From positions 437,562 through 501,561 of the forward strand of contig CAWJFC010000016.1 in NCBI GenBank assembly GCA_963841945.1: DNA of 64,000 bases, given 5' to 3'. The stretch is from Acidiflorens sp963841945. Its GTDB lineage: Bacteria > Acidobacteriota > Terriglobia > Terriglobales > Acidobacteriaceae. Of the stretch, positions 23,738 to 32,344 are shown in pieces (the stretch's first letter is position 1; every line of letters starts with the position of its first letter). The notes under the pieces are model-generated. The model saw only the letters and a program-made list of their open reading frames with translations, searched no databases and was not told the DNA's origin. The position numbers and the translations under genes are program-made.

Positions 23738-23766
23738 CGCCGGTGACCGGTCACCGGTGACCCTCT
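23738..23766. repeat. GGTGACCGGTCACC palindrome
   Basis: A 14-bp perfect palindrome GGTGACCGGTCACC followed directly by another GGTGACC, between ruvX and the permease gene. It may be an operator, or a spacer repeat word. No evidence ties it to a regulator. Confidence 0.5.
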
Positions 23767-23881
23767 TTGCCTGAAGCTCGGAGTTGAGAGCTAGAACTGA
23801 ATTCCCTTCCGACTTTACTTCGTGCAATTCGCTGCGCGCTAGGGCAAAATTGGTTGCCGCCCGGCGCGGCGCGATCATCTT

Positions 23882-24925
23882 ATGGAGACGATGGAAAAAC
23901 AGGAAAACAGGAACCACTGGTCGCTGACTCTCCTCGGCATTGCCCTGATCATCCTATTTGCCTACTTCGGTGAGTCGGTCCTGGCCGTGTTGTTCTTCTC
24001 CATTCTGCTGAGCTTCACGCTGTCTCCGCTGGTGCAGGCGTTCGAATACCTCCATATTCCGCGGGCCGTAGCGGCACTGGTGAGCGTAGCGCTGTTCCTC
24101 GTCGTACTCTACGGGGTGACGATAGCGTCATACACCGAGGCGACAGTCTTCGCCGACAATCTGCCAAAGTATTCGTCGAAGATCGGTACGATCCTCCAGC
24201 CCTTTCGCCAGCAGGCGGAAAAGATAGAGAAGACGGGTGAAGCAGTCGCCGCCGCGGACAAGAACGTGATTCAGGTACGGCAGGTGAGCAGTTGGAGTGA
24301 CGTCCTGACGCATGGTGCCGGCAGCGTTACGGACACCCTGCTCTCGGCATCATTCGTTCCGTTCCTTACATATTTCCTGCTTACATGGCAAAACCATGCC
24401 CGTTCCGCGACCGTCATGCTGTTTCCACTCCATCACCGGCACACAGCATTCGTCACCCTGGGCCTGATCGGAAAGATGTTGCAGAGCTTCATCGTCGGGA
24501 ACTTCCTGATTGGCCTGCTGATCTCGGGGGTGAGCGTTGCGATCTTCGGCCTGCTCCATGTGCCATTCTTCTACTTTGTCGGGTTCCTCAGCGGATTTCT
24601 TAGCCTGGTCCCCTATCTGGGGATCGTTCTGGCCATGTTCCCACCCATACTTGTCGGCTTCGGGCAACTCGAAGCCGGCGACCTGCTGATCGTGGTCGTA
24701 AGCGTGATCGCGATGCATCTGATCGCACTCAACGTCCTTTATCCGAAGCTGCTTGGCAGTCGCCTGCGCATCAATCCCCTCGCGGTCACGCTGGCGCTAC
24801 TCTTTTGGGGCGCGGTATGGGGCGCGGTGGGATTGCTCCTGGCCATTCCGATCACCGGCGCGCTCAAGATCATCTGCGACCACGTGGAGACCCTGAAGCC
24901 TTACGCGGATTGGCTAGGAGAGTGA
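23882..24925 (+). CDS. AI-2E family (PerM/TqsA) transporter
   Basis: A 347-aa inner-membrane protein of the AI-2 exporter superfamily. About seven membrane segments are visible, including the N-terminal WSLTLLGIALIILFAYFG and the paired helices around residues 200-240. The family signature GLLLAIPITGALKI is near the C-terminus, and LIALNVLYPKLLGSRLRINP is the typical loop. Members export autoinducer-2 or act as ion/proton-linked transporters, so the substrate is uncertain. The ATG at 23882 has a second in-frame ATG at codon 4. Confidence 0.88.
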   Translation: METMEKQENRNHWSLTLLGIALIILFAYFGESVLAVLFFSILLSFTLSPLVQAFEYLHIPRAVAALVSVALFLVVLYGVTIASYTEATVFADNLPKYSSKIGTILQPFRQQAEKIEKTGEAVAAADKNVIQVRQVSSWSDVLTHGAGSVTDTLLSASFVPFLTYFLLTWQNHARSATVMLFPLHHRHTAFVTLGLIGKMLQSFIVGNFLIGLLISGVSVAIFGLLHVPFFYFVGFLSGFLSLVPYLGIVLAMFPPILVGFGQLEAGDLLIVVVSVIAMHLIALNVLYPKLLGSRLRINPLAVTLALLFWGAVWGAVGLLLAIPITGALKIICDHVETLKPYADWLGE

Positions 24926-25093
24926 AGTTCTGCAGTTTTTAAATCGCTGATTGCAAACGTAAATGCCGTGTCCGCGGCAACCTCCCCAGGTTCACCTCGG
25001 CAATCTGACCCCGGCACATGATCACCGTTACTGTTGTGAGCTTCCCTGCGGCGGTACTTTGCCCCATGCTGTGAGTGCATCTAAACTACCCGC

Positions 25094-26140
25094 TTGCGCA
25101 CTCTGATCACATTATTCTTGGTTGCCGTTTTAGCGGCTGTGGGCTTGGCCGCCTGGCAGATCTATGTTCCCGTCGCGCCTCCGCCCGGCCAAACCTTCGT
25201 CATGCTTCATTCCGGCTACTCCACCCGGCGCATCGCGCTGGAACTGAAAAAGGCCGGCATCATACGCAGCGAGCTTGCCTTCCGTCTCTGGCATATCGTG
25301 CGCCCCAAGCCGACCTTAAAGGCTGGTGAATATCTCTTCGAGAGCTCGGCCACGCTTCCTCAGGTATATAGCCGCATTGCCCGCGGTGACATTTATTTCC
25401 ATGTCGTCACCATCCCCGAAGGCTACACCATGTTCGACATCTCTAAGGCGATCGAGGACGCGGGACTAGGCTCGGCAACCGATTTTCTCCACATTGCAGA
25501 AACTGAGACCCGTCTCATCTCCGACATTGCGCCGGACGCCAAATCCCTGGAAGGTTATCTCTTTCCGAACACCTACCAGTTCACGCGCACCCAGAGTCTC
25601 GAAGAAATGGCCGCCGCCATGGTCCACGAGTTCCGCTTGGTGGCGCAACAGATCGGGCTTATTTCCGAAAGTGTCGGCAGATCGGCCGAGGCGGCTCGTG
25701 CTCCATCGAACAGCGCCACCGCAGTCCCCGACGTGAATAAGATTGTCACCATGGCCTCAATCGTCGAGAAGGAAACCGCAGCGCCTGACGAGCGCGCCCG
25801 TGTGGCCGGCGTCTATTACAACCGGCTCGCGCAAAGGATGGCGCTGGACGCCGATCCCAGCGTTATCTACGCCGAGTTGCTGCAAGGTACCTACAGCGGG
25901 GCCTTGCATCACGCCGACCTGGCGATCGACTCACCGTACAACACCTACCGCTTTCGCGGCCTGCCGCCGGGCCCGATCGGTAATCCCGGCCGCAGTGCCC
26001 TGGAAGCGGCTTTGCACCCGGAAACCTCGAAATTTCTTTACTTCGTCAGCGATGGCAATGGTCATCATCGCTTCGCCACCAGCCTCGACGAGCACAATCG
26101 CAACGTGGCGGCCTACCGTCAAGCACTGGGTCTACGCTAA
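25094..26140 (+). CDS. mltG: Endolytic murein transglycosylase MltG
   Basis: A 348-aa single-span inner-membrane enzyme that cuts nascent glycan strands and terminates peptidoglycan polymerisation. Residues 4-22 form the membrane anchor. The LysM-like subdomain covers about 35-110 (LHSGYSTRRIALELKKAGII, ATLPQVYSRI). The catalytic domain shows EGYLFPNTYQFTR and MASIVEKET with catalytic Glu near 225, then YYNRLAQRMALDADPSV and PYNTYRFRGLPPGPI. The start is a TTG at 25094; an in-frame stop lies just upstream, so no longer protein is possible. The next gene follows within 40 bp and an operon is likely. Confidence 0.93.
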   Translation: MRTLITLFLVAVLAAVGLAAWQIYVPVAPPPGQTFVMLHSGYSTRRIALELKKAGIIRSELAFRLWHIVRPKPTLKAGEYLFESSATLPQVYSRIARGDIYFHVVTIPEGYTMFDISKAIEDAGLGSATDFLHIAETETRLISDIAPDAKSLEGYLFPNTYQFTRTQSLEEMAAAMVHEFRLVAQQIGLISESVGRSAEAARAPSNSATAVPDVNKIVTMASIVEKETAAPDERARVAGVYYNRLAQRMALDADPSVIYAELLQGTYSGALHHADLAIDSPYNTYRFRGLPPGPIGNPGRSALEAALHPETSKFLYFVSDGNGHHRFATSLDEHNRNVAAYRQALGLR

Positions 26141-26178
26141 AAGGCATCCTCGGTTGGCTTATACTAATCAGATTGCTA

Positions 26179-27168
26179 ATGGCCACCTGCTCTTATAGGT
26201 CTGGAATCGAACGATATCGTTTTCAGCGCCGGTTTTTGCTTCTGTGTCTCATGGCGGCTAGTTTTCCGCTAGGCGGCTGCCTTTTTCGCACCCGTCCGCT
26301 CGAGCGGCAATACTCGAACGCGCCGCTTAAAACCGCCAGCCAAAAGGATTTAATCGACTACGTCAATCAGCAGGCCAGTAAAATCCACACCATTCTGGCG
26401 ACCGTGGACATCGATGCCTCAGCCGCCGATCCCAAGAACGGCCGGGTCACGGACTACAAAGAGATTCGAGGGTACATCCTCGCCCGCAAGCCTGACATGC
26501 TACGCATGAAAGGACTCATGCCGGTGGTCCGGAATACCGCCTTTGACATGGTCAGCGACGGCAAGGAATTCAAACTCTGGGTCCCGCCCAAGGACAAGTT
26601 CTTTATAGGTCCGGCAACCGGGGACAACTACCAGCCCGATAAGCGCATGGAAAACATGCGTCCGCAATATATCTACGAAGCGTTGTTGCTGCCTGAGATC
26701 GGGCCGGAGTGCCCGGCGCCGGAATGCGAGATTGCGGTACTCGAAAACGGCTACGAAACAGTGCTTGATTCGAAGAGGCATCGAGTCGAGCAGCCGGACT
26801 ACGAGTTGGCGGTCATCCGGCAGGGCCCGCAAGGCTGGTATTTATGGCGAAGGATACAGTTCAGCCGCGTTGACCTGTTGCCTCATCGGCAGAGGATTTA
26901 TGATCTCCAGGGGAATGTCGCGACTGATGCAACCTATAACAATTACAAAGACTTCGGCGGCTTTTCCCTGCCTGCCACGATTGAGATCGAACGTCCCCGC
27001 GAAAACTACGATATAACCTTGAACGTCCTCAAGCTGGATGTGAACAAGCCCCTTACGAACGATCAGTTCGCGCTCGACCAGCCTCCGGGCGCTGAGATTG
27101 TGCATGTGGCCGCGAAGCCGGATGCTAGCGGCGCTGCCTCGAACCGGGCCGGAGATCCCGGCAAGTAG
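26179..27168 (+). CDS. LolA-like outer-membrane lipoprotein (DUF4292-type)
   Basis: A 329-aa lipoprotein. The N-terminal signal ends with a lipobox LGGC, where Cys is near residue 32. The rest has the LolA/LolB-like alternating pattern (IHTILATVDIDASA, IRGYILARKPDMLRMKGLMPVV, FDMVSDGKEFKLWVP, LPATIEIERPR). LolA-like proteins shuttle or anchor lipoproteins or lipids. ATG 26179 is used; TTG 26173 is an alternative. It sits between mltG and an FtsX-type permease and may be a partner of that transporter. Confidence 0.78.
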   Translation: MATCSYRSGIERYRFQRRFLLLCLMAASFPLGGCLFRTRPLERQYSNAPLKTASQKDLIDYVNQQASKIHTILATVDIDASAADPKNGRVTDYKEIRGYILARKPDMLRMKGLMPVVRNTAFDMVSDGKEFKLWVPPKDKFFIGPATGDNYQPDKRMENMRPQYIYEALLLPEIGPECPAPECEIAVLENGYETVLDSKRHRVEQPDYELAVIRQGPQGWYLWRRIQFSRVDLLPHRQRIYDLQGNVATDATYNNYKDFGGFSLPATIEIERPRENYDITLNVLKLDVNKPLTNDQFALDQPPGAEIVHVAAKPDASGAASNRAGDPGK

Positions 27169-27183
27169 TTCCCGAAAAAAGAC

Positions 27184-28290
27184 ATGATGAACCGAATGAT
27201 TGTCGGAAACCTGGTGAACCGGCCGATCCGGTCCCTGATTAGCATTGTGGCGGTCGCGCTTGAGGTTACGCTGATACTTTTGATCGTCGGTCTCCTGCTC
27301 GGGCTCCTCGACGATTCGCGTACGCGCACTGCCGGCATTGGCGCGGACGTCATCGTCCTGCCCCCTGGCTCCTCGTTTATCTCCGGCCTGACCGGCGCTC
27401 CGATGCCCATCAAGATTGGCTCGAAGCTCGCCGAATTGCCCCACGTTCGCAGCGTTGCTCCTGTGGTGACGACGATCGGAACTACTGGATCGCTAGAGAT
27501 CATCGCAGGTATCGACCTGCCCAGCTATGAGAGCCTCTCTTCCGGCTTTCACTATCTCGAAGGCGGGCCATTTCAAGCCCCATACGACGCACTAGTCGAT
27601 GACCTTTTCGCGCAATCAAAGCACGTGAAAGTCGGCGACTCAACCGAGATTTTGGGCAAAAAATTCCGTGTCTGCGGTATTGTCCAGCGCGGCAAGGGCG
27701 CGCGCAAATTTATTCCCATCAGCACATTACAGGACTTGATTGGCGCTGAAAACAAGGCCACAATCTTCTATCTCAAGCTCGACAATCCCGCCAATGCCGA
27801 CGAAGTTGTGAAGGAAGTCAAAGCCCTTCCCGGGATGGAGCGCTATGTTGCTAACTCCATGGCGGCATACCTGGCGAACATGACTGCGGGAAATTATCCC
27901 GGCTTATCGACCGTCATCGATGTGGTCGTCTGGATCGCGGTCGTCATCGGATTCATCGTCATCTTTCAGGCAATGTATACGGCGGTCATGGAGCGCACGC
28001 GGGAGATTGGAATTCTCAAGGCCATGGGCGCTTCCAAGCTCTACATCGTGAATGTCGTCCTGCGCGAGACGATTCTCCTGGCGCTGGCGGGCATCGCTCT
28101 TGGGATTGGCGTCAGTTTTGTCGCGCGGGTGGGCTTGGCACACCGGCTGCCCCTGTTGCAGATCATTCTCGGGGCGAATTGGATTCTGCGCGCCACGTTG
28201 ATTGCCATTTGCGGTGCCGTAGCTGGGGCCCTCTACCCGGCCTTCAAGGCCGCCCAGAAGGACCCGATCGACGCCCTCGCCTACGAATAG
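27184..28290 (+). CDS. FtsX-like permease (ABC transporter, MacB/LolCE type)
   Basis: A 368-aa inner-membrane protein. One N-terminal membrane span (SIVAVALEVTLILLIVGLLLG) is followed by a MacB-like periplasmic domain (residues 50-235) and three C-terminal spans in the FtsX arrangement (VVVWIAVVIGFIVIFQAMY, RETILLALAGIALGIGVSF, ILRATLIAICGAVAGALYP). The signature ERTREIGILKAMGASKLYI is typical. No ABC ATPase gene is adjacent in the window. It begins 15 bp after the lipoprotein stop, so they are probably cotranscribed. Likely role: export or extraction of lipoprotein or lipid. Confidence 0.88.
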   Translation: MMNRMIVGNLVNRPIRSLISIVAVALEVTLILLIVGLLLGLLDDSRTRTAGIGADVIVLPPGSSFISGLTGAPMPIKIGSKLAELPHVRSVAPVVTTIGTTGSLEIIAGIDLPSYESLSSGFHYLEGGPFQAPYDALVDDLFAQSKHVKVGDSTEILGKKFRVCGIVQRGKGARKFIPISTLQDLIGAENKATIFYLKLDNPANADEVVKEVKALPGMERYVANSMAAYLANMTAGNYPGLSTVIDVVVWIAVVIGFIVIFQAMYTAVMERTREIGILKAMGASKLYIVNVVLRETILLALAGIALGIGVSFVARVGLAHRLPLLQIILGANWILRATLIAICGAVAGALYPAFKAAQKDPIDALAYE

Positions 28291-28394
28291 TGGAGCGCCC
28301 GGTTGTCTTCGTTCTTTCTTCGCTCTTGAATTTCAGCGCGCCGGCGCTATGTATTTTTCCGCAAATTTTTTCTCGCAAATCTCTACCGGATGCA

Positions 28395-28427
28395 CGATAC
28401 TGCCCCTGAAACTGCCCATGCTATAAT
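28395..28427 (+). promoter_or_regulatory. Extended -10 promoter before histone-like gene
   Basis: TGCTATAAT (28419-28427) is a perfect extended -10 with consensus TATAAT. The -35 region about 17 bp upstream is weak. It directs rightward transcription about 105 bp upstream of the start at 28533. Confidence 0.6.
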
Positions 28428-28532
28428 CGCGGCCCGTTACGAAAAGCAGGGAGGGTTTCGCGGACAGTAGCCTTAATTCCCTGGGCACCGCGCGCGAAGT
28501 TGCGGGCGGGCCACAAATATACAGGAGGAGAT

Positions 28533-28946
28533 ATGCCTTTCGACGATCCGACTCTTTACGGTCGGGATGATGAAACCGATGAATTCGGCGATGCCGGCGC
28601 TTTTAGCGAATCGCTGGAGGAAGATTTTGACGAAGAGGAAGAAGAGGAAGAAGAACCAGCCATGACCGACGAAGAGGACGAGGGCGCAGAACCCGAACCT
28701 CTCTCTGAGCCCCAGCCCGCCATGACGAGCGGTGGCGGAGGCGGCACGCCTCCTCCCAAGAAGGCAGCACCCAAGAAAGCCCCACCGAAAAAAGCAGCCC
28801 CGAAGAAGACGGCCAAGAAGAAAGCTGCTCCAAAGAAAGCCGCCAAAAAGACCGCGAAGAAGAAACCGGCCAAAAAAGCTGCTAAGAAGGCAGCCCCGAA
28901 AAAAGCGGCGAAAAAGAAAGCGGCCAAGAAGAAAGGTCGCCGGTAA
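28533..28946 (+). CDS. Histone H1-like protein: acidic head, Lys/Ala/Pro tail
   Basis: A 137-aa protein beginning MPFDDPTLYGRDDETDEFG. The first 60 residues are strongly acidic with an unbroken run of Glu; a GGGGGTPPP hinge follows; the last 65 residues are almost entirely Lys, Ala and Pro in KKAAPKK units, like eukaryotic histone H1 tails and bacterial H1-like proteins. It probably binds DNA through the tail while the head tunes binding or contacts partners. AGGAGGAGAT sits directly upstream of ATG 28533, so the longer frame from 28500 is rejected. Function is inferred from composition only. Confidence 0.8.
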   Translation: MPFDDPTLYGRDDETDEFGDAGAFSESLEEDFDEEEEEEEEPAMTDEEDEGAEPEPLSEPQPAMTSGGGGGTPPPKKAAPKKAPPKKAAPKKTAKKKAAPKKAAKKTAKKKPAKKAAKKAAPKKAAKKKAAKKKGRR

Positions 28947-28968
28947 GCGTAGCTGAATTCAGAAAGCT

Positions 28969-28994
28969 GGCGGGATCGAGCCTTGGATCCCGCC
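28969..28994. terminator. Hairpin between convergent histone-like and ridA genes
   Basis: GGCGGGATC and GATCCCGCC form a 9-bp GC-rich stem with an 8-nt loop. Neither flank has a long T-run (TTGCACTCTTG on the plus strand), so it is a weak intrinsic terminator at best, probably serving both directions. Confidence 0.5.
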
Positions 28995-29011
28995 TTGCAC
29001 TCTTGCGTGCT

Positions 29012-29407
29012 TCATCCCACCTTTTCGGAGACGATAGCGTCCGCTTCGATCTCCACCAGCATCTCCGGCGAAACCAGTGCGCTCACCGCCAGCATCGAAC
29101 ACGCGGGTCGAATGTCGCGAAAGAATTCGCCGTGCGCTTTGCCCACCTTCTGCCAATCGGAGATATTCGTGAGAAAGACACGCGTCCGCACCACATCTTT
29201 GAGTGAGGCTCCCGCGCGCATTAGAGCGCTCTCGATATTTCTGATAGTCTGTGCGGCTTGTTCATAGGCATCGCCACCGACGATCTTGCCATCCGGCCCG
29301 GTCGCGGTTGTACCCGCCACCTGAATGTACGGTCCTACGCGCACCGCACGAGAGTAACCGACGATCGGCTCCCAGGGTGTGCCACTTGCAATGTTTGTGC
29401 GCTCCAC
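29012..29407 (-). CDS. RidA/YjgF family deaminase
   Basis: A 131-aa protein of the RidA family, which hydrolyses reactive enamine/imine intermediates. Motifs include WEPIVGYSRAVRVG at the start, VAGTTATGPDGKIVGGDAYEQAAQ, VRTRVFLTNISDWQKVG, and RPACSMLAVSALVSPEMLVEIEADA. A Cys appears where some RidA subfamilies have it. The GTG at 29407 is preferred because GGAGGA lies just before it, over a longer upstream frame to 29479. Single-gene unit. Confidence 0.88.
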   Translation of the reverse strand: MERTNIASGTPWEPIVGYSRAVRVGPYIQVAGTTATGPDGKIVGGDAYEQAAQTIRNIESALMRAGASLKDVVRTRVFLTNISDWQKVGKAHGEFFRDIRPACSMLAVSALVSPEMLVEIEADAIVSEKVG

Positions 29408-29698
29408 GCTTCCTCCTTGGATCGGTTTCTCCGCGGTTTCTGTTCCACTAGATGGAGTTGTCCCCGGGCGCGACTCCACAAATCGGGCGTATTAGCAGCC
29501 GCCCCTGTCGAGTGCCAGCAGAACATGGCGAAACTCCGCGTCCACCGCGGGGTTTCAGCATCCGGGTGGCACAATGGTGACTTGTTTTAGATCGAAAACT
29601 ACAGTATCTAATCTGCACGACCTTTGGTTCCATTGAATCATAGATATTGAATCAAAGGCGTCGGGGTGACGATTAAGTAGTTGAAGTGGGGGCCAAAA

Positions 29699-30250
29699 AT
29701 GATTCCGGAAACGCATCCGCTGCAGCAGTTATTCGTCGAACTTGTCGGACGGCACTACGCGCAGGAGATTGGTATTCGCGATCCGCAGCTGATCGGTTAT
29801 GTCGCGCAACTCCTATCCGAGTTCTGCGATGCCGAGCAACTGATGAAGATTCGGACCGCATCCGGCCGTCCGCTGAACGACGTGGGCGAGATGCTGATCG
29901 AATCGGATCCAATCTATGGGCCCGCGCCGTCGTTCGATCGCGAGCGCCAGGTTCGCAAGCATATCGGCGACTACACGCTCTTTTTCGCGGGCATGTTTCC
30001 CGAGAGCATCAATCACTATCGCCTTCGCCGCCAGCGCATAGAGAATTTCGTGGAGTGGGTCAAAGCTGGGAAAGAAAGCTATTACATCGTCTCCAAATTC
30101 GAGCACTTCGAATATGCGAAAGTCGCGCCGCTCTTCGCCCAGCTCTCGCAGAAATTTGAAGATTGCGTGTACGGCCTGAACCTTGTAAAAAACGAACTGG
30201 AAGTCATGCAACACCCAATCGTGCGCGGGAGCAACGAACTGATTATGTAA
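29699..30250 (+). CDS. Conserved hypothetical protein, acidobacterial type
   Basis: A 183-aa soluble protein with no membrane spans or signal peptide. Highly helical and charged: HPLQQLFVELVGRHYAQEIG, VAQLLSEFCDAEQLMKIR, VGEMLIESDP, IGDYTLFFAGMFPESINHY and NFVEWVKAGKESYYIVSKF. It resembles conserved proteins of Acidobacteriota without known function. ATG 29699 (MIPETHPLQ) is preferred; the frame extends six codons upstream. No neighbouring gene suggests a role. Confidence 0.7.
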   Translation: MIPETHPLQQLFVELVGRHYAQEIGIRDPQLIGYVAQLLSEFCDAEQLMKIRTASGRPLNDVGEMLIESDPIYGPAPSFDRERQVRKHIGDYTLFFAGMFPESINHYRLRRQRIENFVEWVKAGKESYYIVSKFEHFEYAKVAPLFAQLSQKFEDCVYGLNLVKNELEVMQHPIVRGSNELIM

Positions 30251-30341
30251 AGGCAGATCGCCGAGTTCCAATTGACGAGGCCGATGCAGAAGTAAATCGC
30301 CCCCGCGATTCGGCGTCCGATACAAGTCCTGACTCTTGCTT

Positions 30342-30944
30342 CTAACCCCGCACGAATCTTCTCCCCAACACCCTGAATTTACCGTCCAACACAATTCGTA
30401 TCGCCTCGGTATAAGCGATGTGCTCCTGTTCAAGGATCCGTTCCGCCAGCTTGTGCTCGTCCTCATCCTCGAGCACCGGAACCGTTTTCTGCACAATGAT
30501 CGCCCCATGATCGAGTTCTTCATCAACGAAATGCACCGTGCAGCCGCTCACCTTCACTCCATAAGCGAACGCTTGCTCTTGGGCTTCCAGACCGGGGAAC
30601 GCTGGTAAAAGCGATGGGTGGATGTTGAGAATTCTCTGCGGAAATTGGCGCACGAACCATGGCGAAAGCAACCGCATATAGCCAGCGAGGCAAACCAAAT
30701 CGACTTTATATTCCCGAAGAGCGGCCACAATCTCCCGATCATGCTGCTCGCGCTCTTTGCCCTTCGAGGAAATCAGCAGGGCGTTCAGTCCGCGCGCACG
30801 GGCGGTTTCAAGACCAGCCGCATCCGCACGGTTCGAGATGACGACCGCGATGCGCGCATCCGGAATTCGGCCCGCATCAACGCTCTCGGCAATGGCAATG
30901 AAATTGGACCCGCGTCCAGAGAGAAGAATTCCAAGGTTTCTCAT
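30342..30944 (-). CDS. purN: Phosphoribosylglycinamide formyltransferase
   Basis: A 200-aa GART-fold enzyme: the third step of de novo purine synthesis, transferring a formyl group from 10-formyl-THF to GAR. Hallmarks are GILLSGRGSNF at the start, VVISNRADAAGLE, AGYMRLLSPWFV, NIHPSLLPAFPGLEA and GCTVHFVDEELDHGAII, with the catalytic Asn, His and Asp. It lies 127 bp downstream of purM on the same strand; purM-purN is a common pair. Confidence 0.95.
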   Translation of the reverse strand: MRNLGILLSGRGSNFIAIAESVDAGRIPDARIAVVISNRADAAGLETARARGLNALLISSKGKEREQHDREIVAALREYKVDLVCLAGYMRLLSPWFVRQFPQRILNIHPSLLPAFPGLEAQEQAFAYGVKVSGCTVHFVDEELDHGAIIVQKTVPVLEDEDEHKLAERILEQEHIAYTEAIRIVLDGKFRVLGRRFVRG

Positions 30945-31071
30945 GCAAGAACATTATTTCATTGGAAATGAGAATTGCAGTGCCCTGCGAGCCAATCGAT
31001 ATTTTCCTGGGGGCTACGGGAATTCAGCCAGTTCGCGGCTCGAAGCTCTAAGGTCGAAACTCTGCAATCGC

Positions 31072-32124
31072 CTAGCTGTAAATAACCTTCCGGTCGCCCT
31101 TCACGATCCGCCCCACGCTGTAGAACTTCTCGCTGGCCCGCTCCAGCAACGTCTGCGCCTTCTTGAACTTCTTCGCCGGAACCACCACCAGCATGCCAAG
31201 CCCCATGTTGAACGTGCGGAGCATCTCCTCCTGCTCAACTTTTCCAAGATGCTGGAGATGCTCGAAGATCGGTGGAACCGGCCACGTTCCGACCTCGATG
31301 ACAGCGGACGTGCCTTTGGGCAACACTCGCGGCAGGTTCTCGGTGATGCCTCCGCCCGTAACATGCGCCAGCGCCGCAACGCATTCGCCCGCAATCAGTT
31401 TGCGAATGATCGACCAATAGCTGCGATGCGTGCGCATCAACTCGTTCCCGACCTTATTCTTGATCTCGCTGACAAATGTCTCCGGCGAATAGCCCGCAAT
31501 CTCGAACAGCAGTTTGCGCGCGAGCGAGTATCCGTTCGTGTGGAGTCCGTTGGAAGGCAATCCCAGCACGCAATCGCCGACCTGAACGTCCTTGCCGCTG
31601 ATGATTTTCTCGCGCTCGACCACACCCACAATAAAACCGGCCAGGTCGTATTCGCCCTTAGGATAGAATCCCGGCATCTCCGCCGTCTCGCCACCGATAA
31701 GCGCGCAGCCGTTGTGCTTGCAAGCTTCCGCGAGTCCGCCCACGATCTTTTCCGCGACTTCAGGTTCGAGCGTCCCGGTCGCCAGGTAGTCCATGAAGAA
31801 CAGCGGCGCCGCGCCCTGCACCGCAATGTCATTCACACAATGATTCACCAGGTCCGCACCCACGGTGTGGTGCAGGTTCATCTCGAAGGCGACTTTGAGC
31901 TTCGTGCCAACGCCGTCCACGCTTGAAACCAGCACCGGGTCAAGATACTTCTTATCGACCGAGAACAATCCGCCAAAACCGCCAATCTCGCTCAGCACAC
32001 CTTTGGTAAAGGTCTTGTGGGCAAGATACTTGATGCGCTGCTTGGTGCGATTTCCCCGATCGATATTGACGCCGGCGTCGGCGTAAGTGATCGGGGCGCT
32101 TGATTGATTGGGGTTCTGGGCCAC
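31072..32124 (-). CDS. purM: Phosphoribosylformylglycinamidine cyclo-ligase (AIR synthetase)
   Basis: A 350-aa enzyme of step five of purine synthesis, ATP-dependent ring closure to AIR. Motifs: ITYADAGVNID at the start, KKYLDPVLVSSVDGVGTKLKVA, HCVNDIAVQGAAPLFFMDYLATG, LIGGETAEMPGFYPKGEYDLAGF, LPSNGLHTNGYSLAR, HVTGGGITENLPRVLP and FNMGLGMLVVVP. Length is typical. The start is GTG 32124. Upstream lies a non-coding spacer of about 220 bp, then the kinase gene. Confidence 0.96.
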   Translation of the reverse strand: MAQNPNQSSAPITYADAGVNIDRGNRTKQRIKYLAHKTFTKGVLSEIGGFGGLFSVDKKYLDPVLVSSVDGVGTKLKVAFEMNLHHTVGADLVNHCVNDIAVQGAAPLFFMDYLATGTLEPEVAEKIVGGLAEACKHNGCALIGGETAEMPGFYPKGEYDLAGFIVGVVEREKIISGKDVQVGDCVLGLPSNGLHTNGYSLARKLLFEIAGYSPETFVSEIKNKVGNELMRTHRSYWSIIRKLIAGECVAALAHVTGGGITENLPRVLPKGTSAVIEVGTWPVPPIFEHLQHLGKVEQEEMLRTFNMGLGMLVVVPAKKFKKAQTLLERASEKFYSVGRIVKGDRKVIYS

Positions 32125-32344
32125 GTTTCAGTCCGTTATGTCCGGGAGAGATCTGGCGTGCCACGAGCCCGGGGAACGATTTCGAGCGAAACAAATTCTA
32201 GCACGTTCCTTCATTGCGCCGGGTTCCGGCTGCGGTCTAAAACAAACCAGTGCAAATCCCCCGGGATTGCCATGTGCGGTAGGCGTGTGCGGTAGACGGA
32301 AGTCGACTTACTTCCTCATGCTGCCCTCACGATCCGCTAACGTC

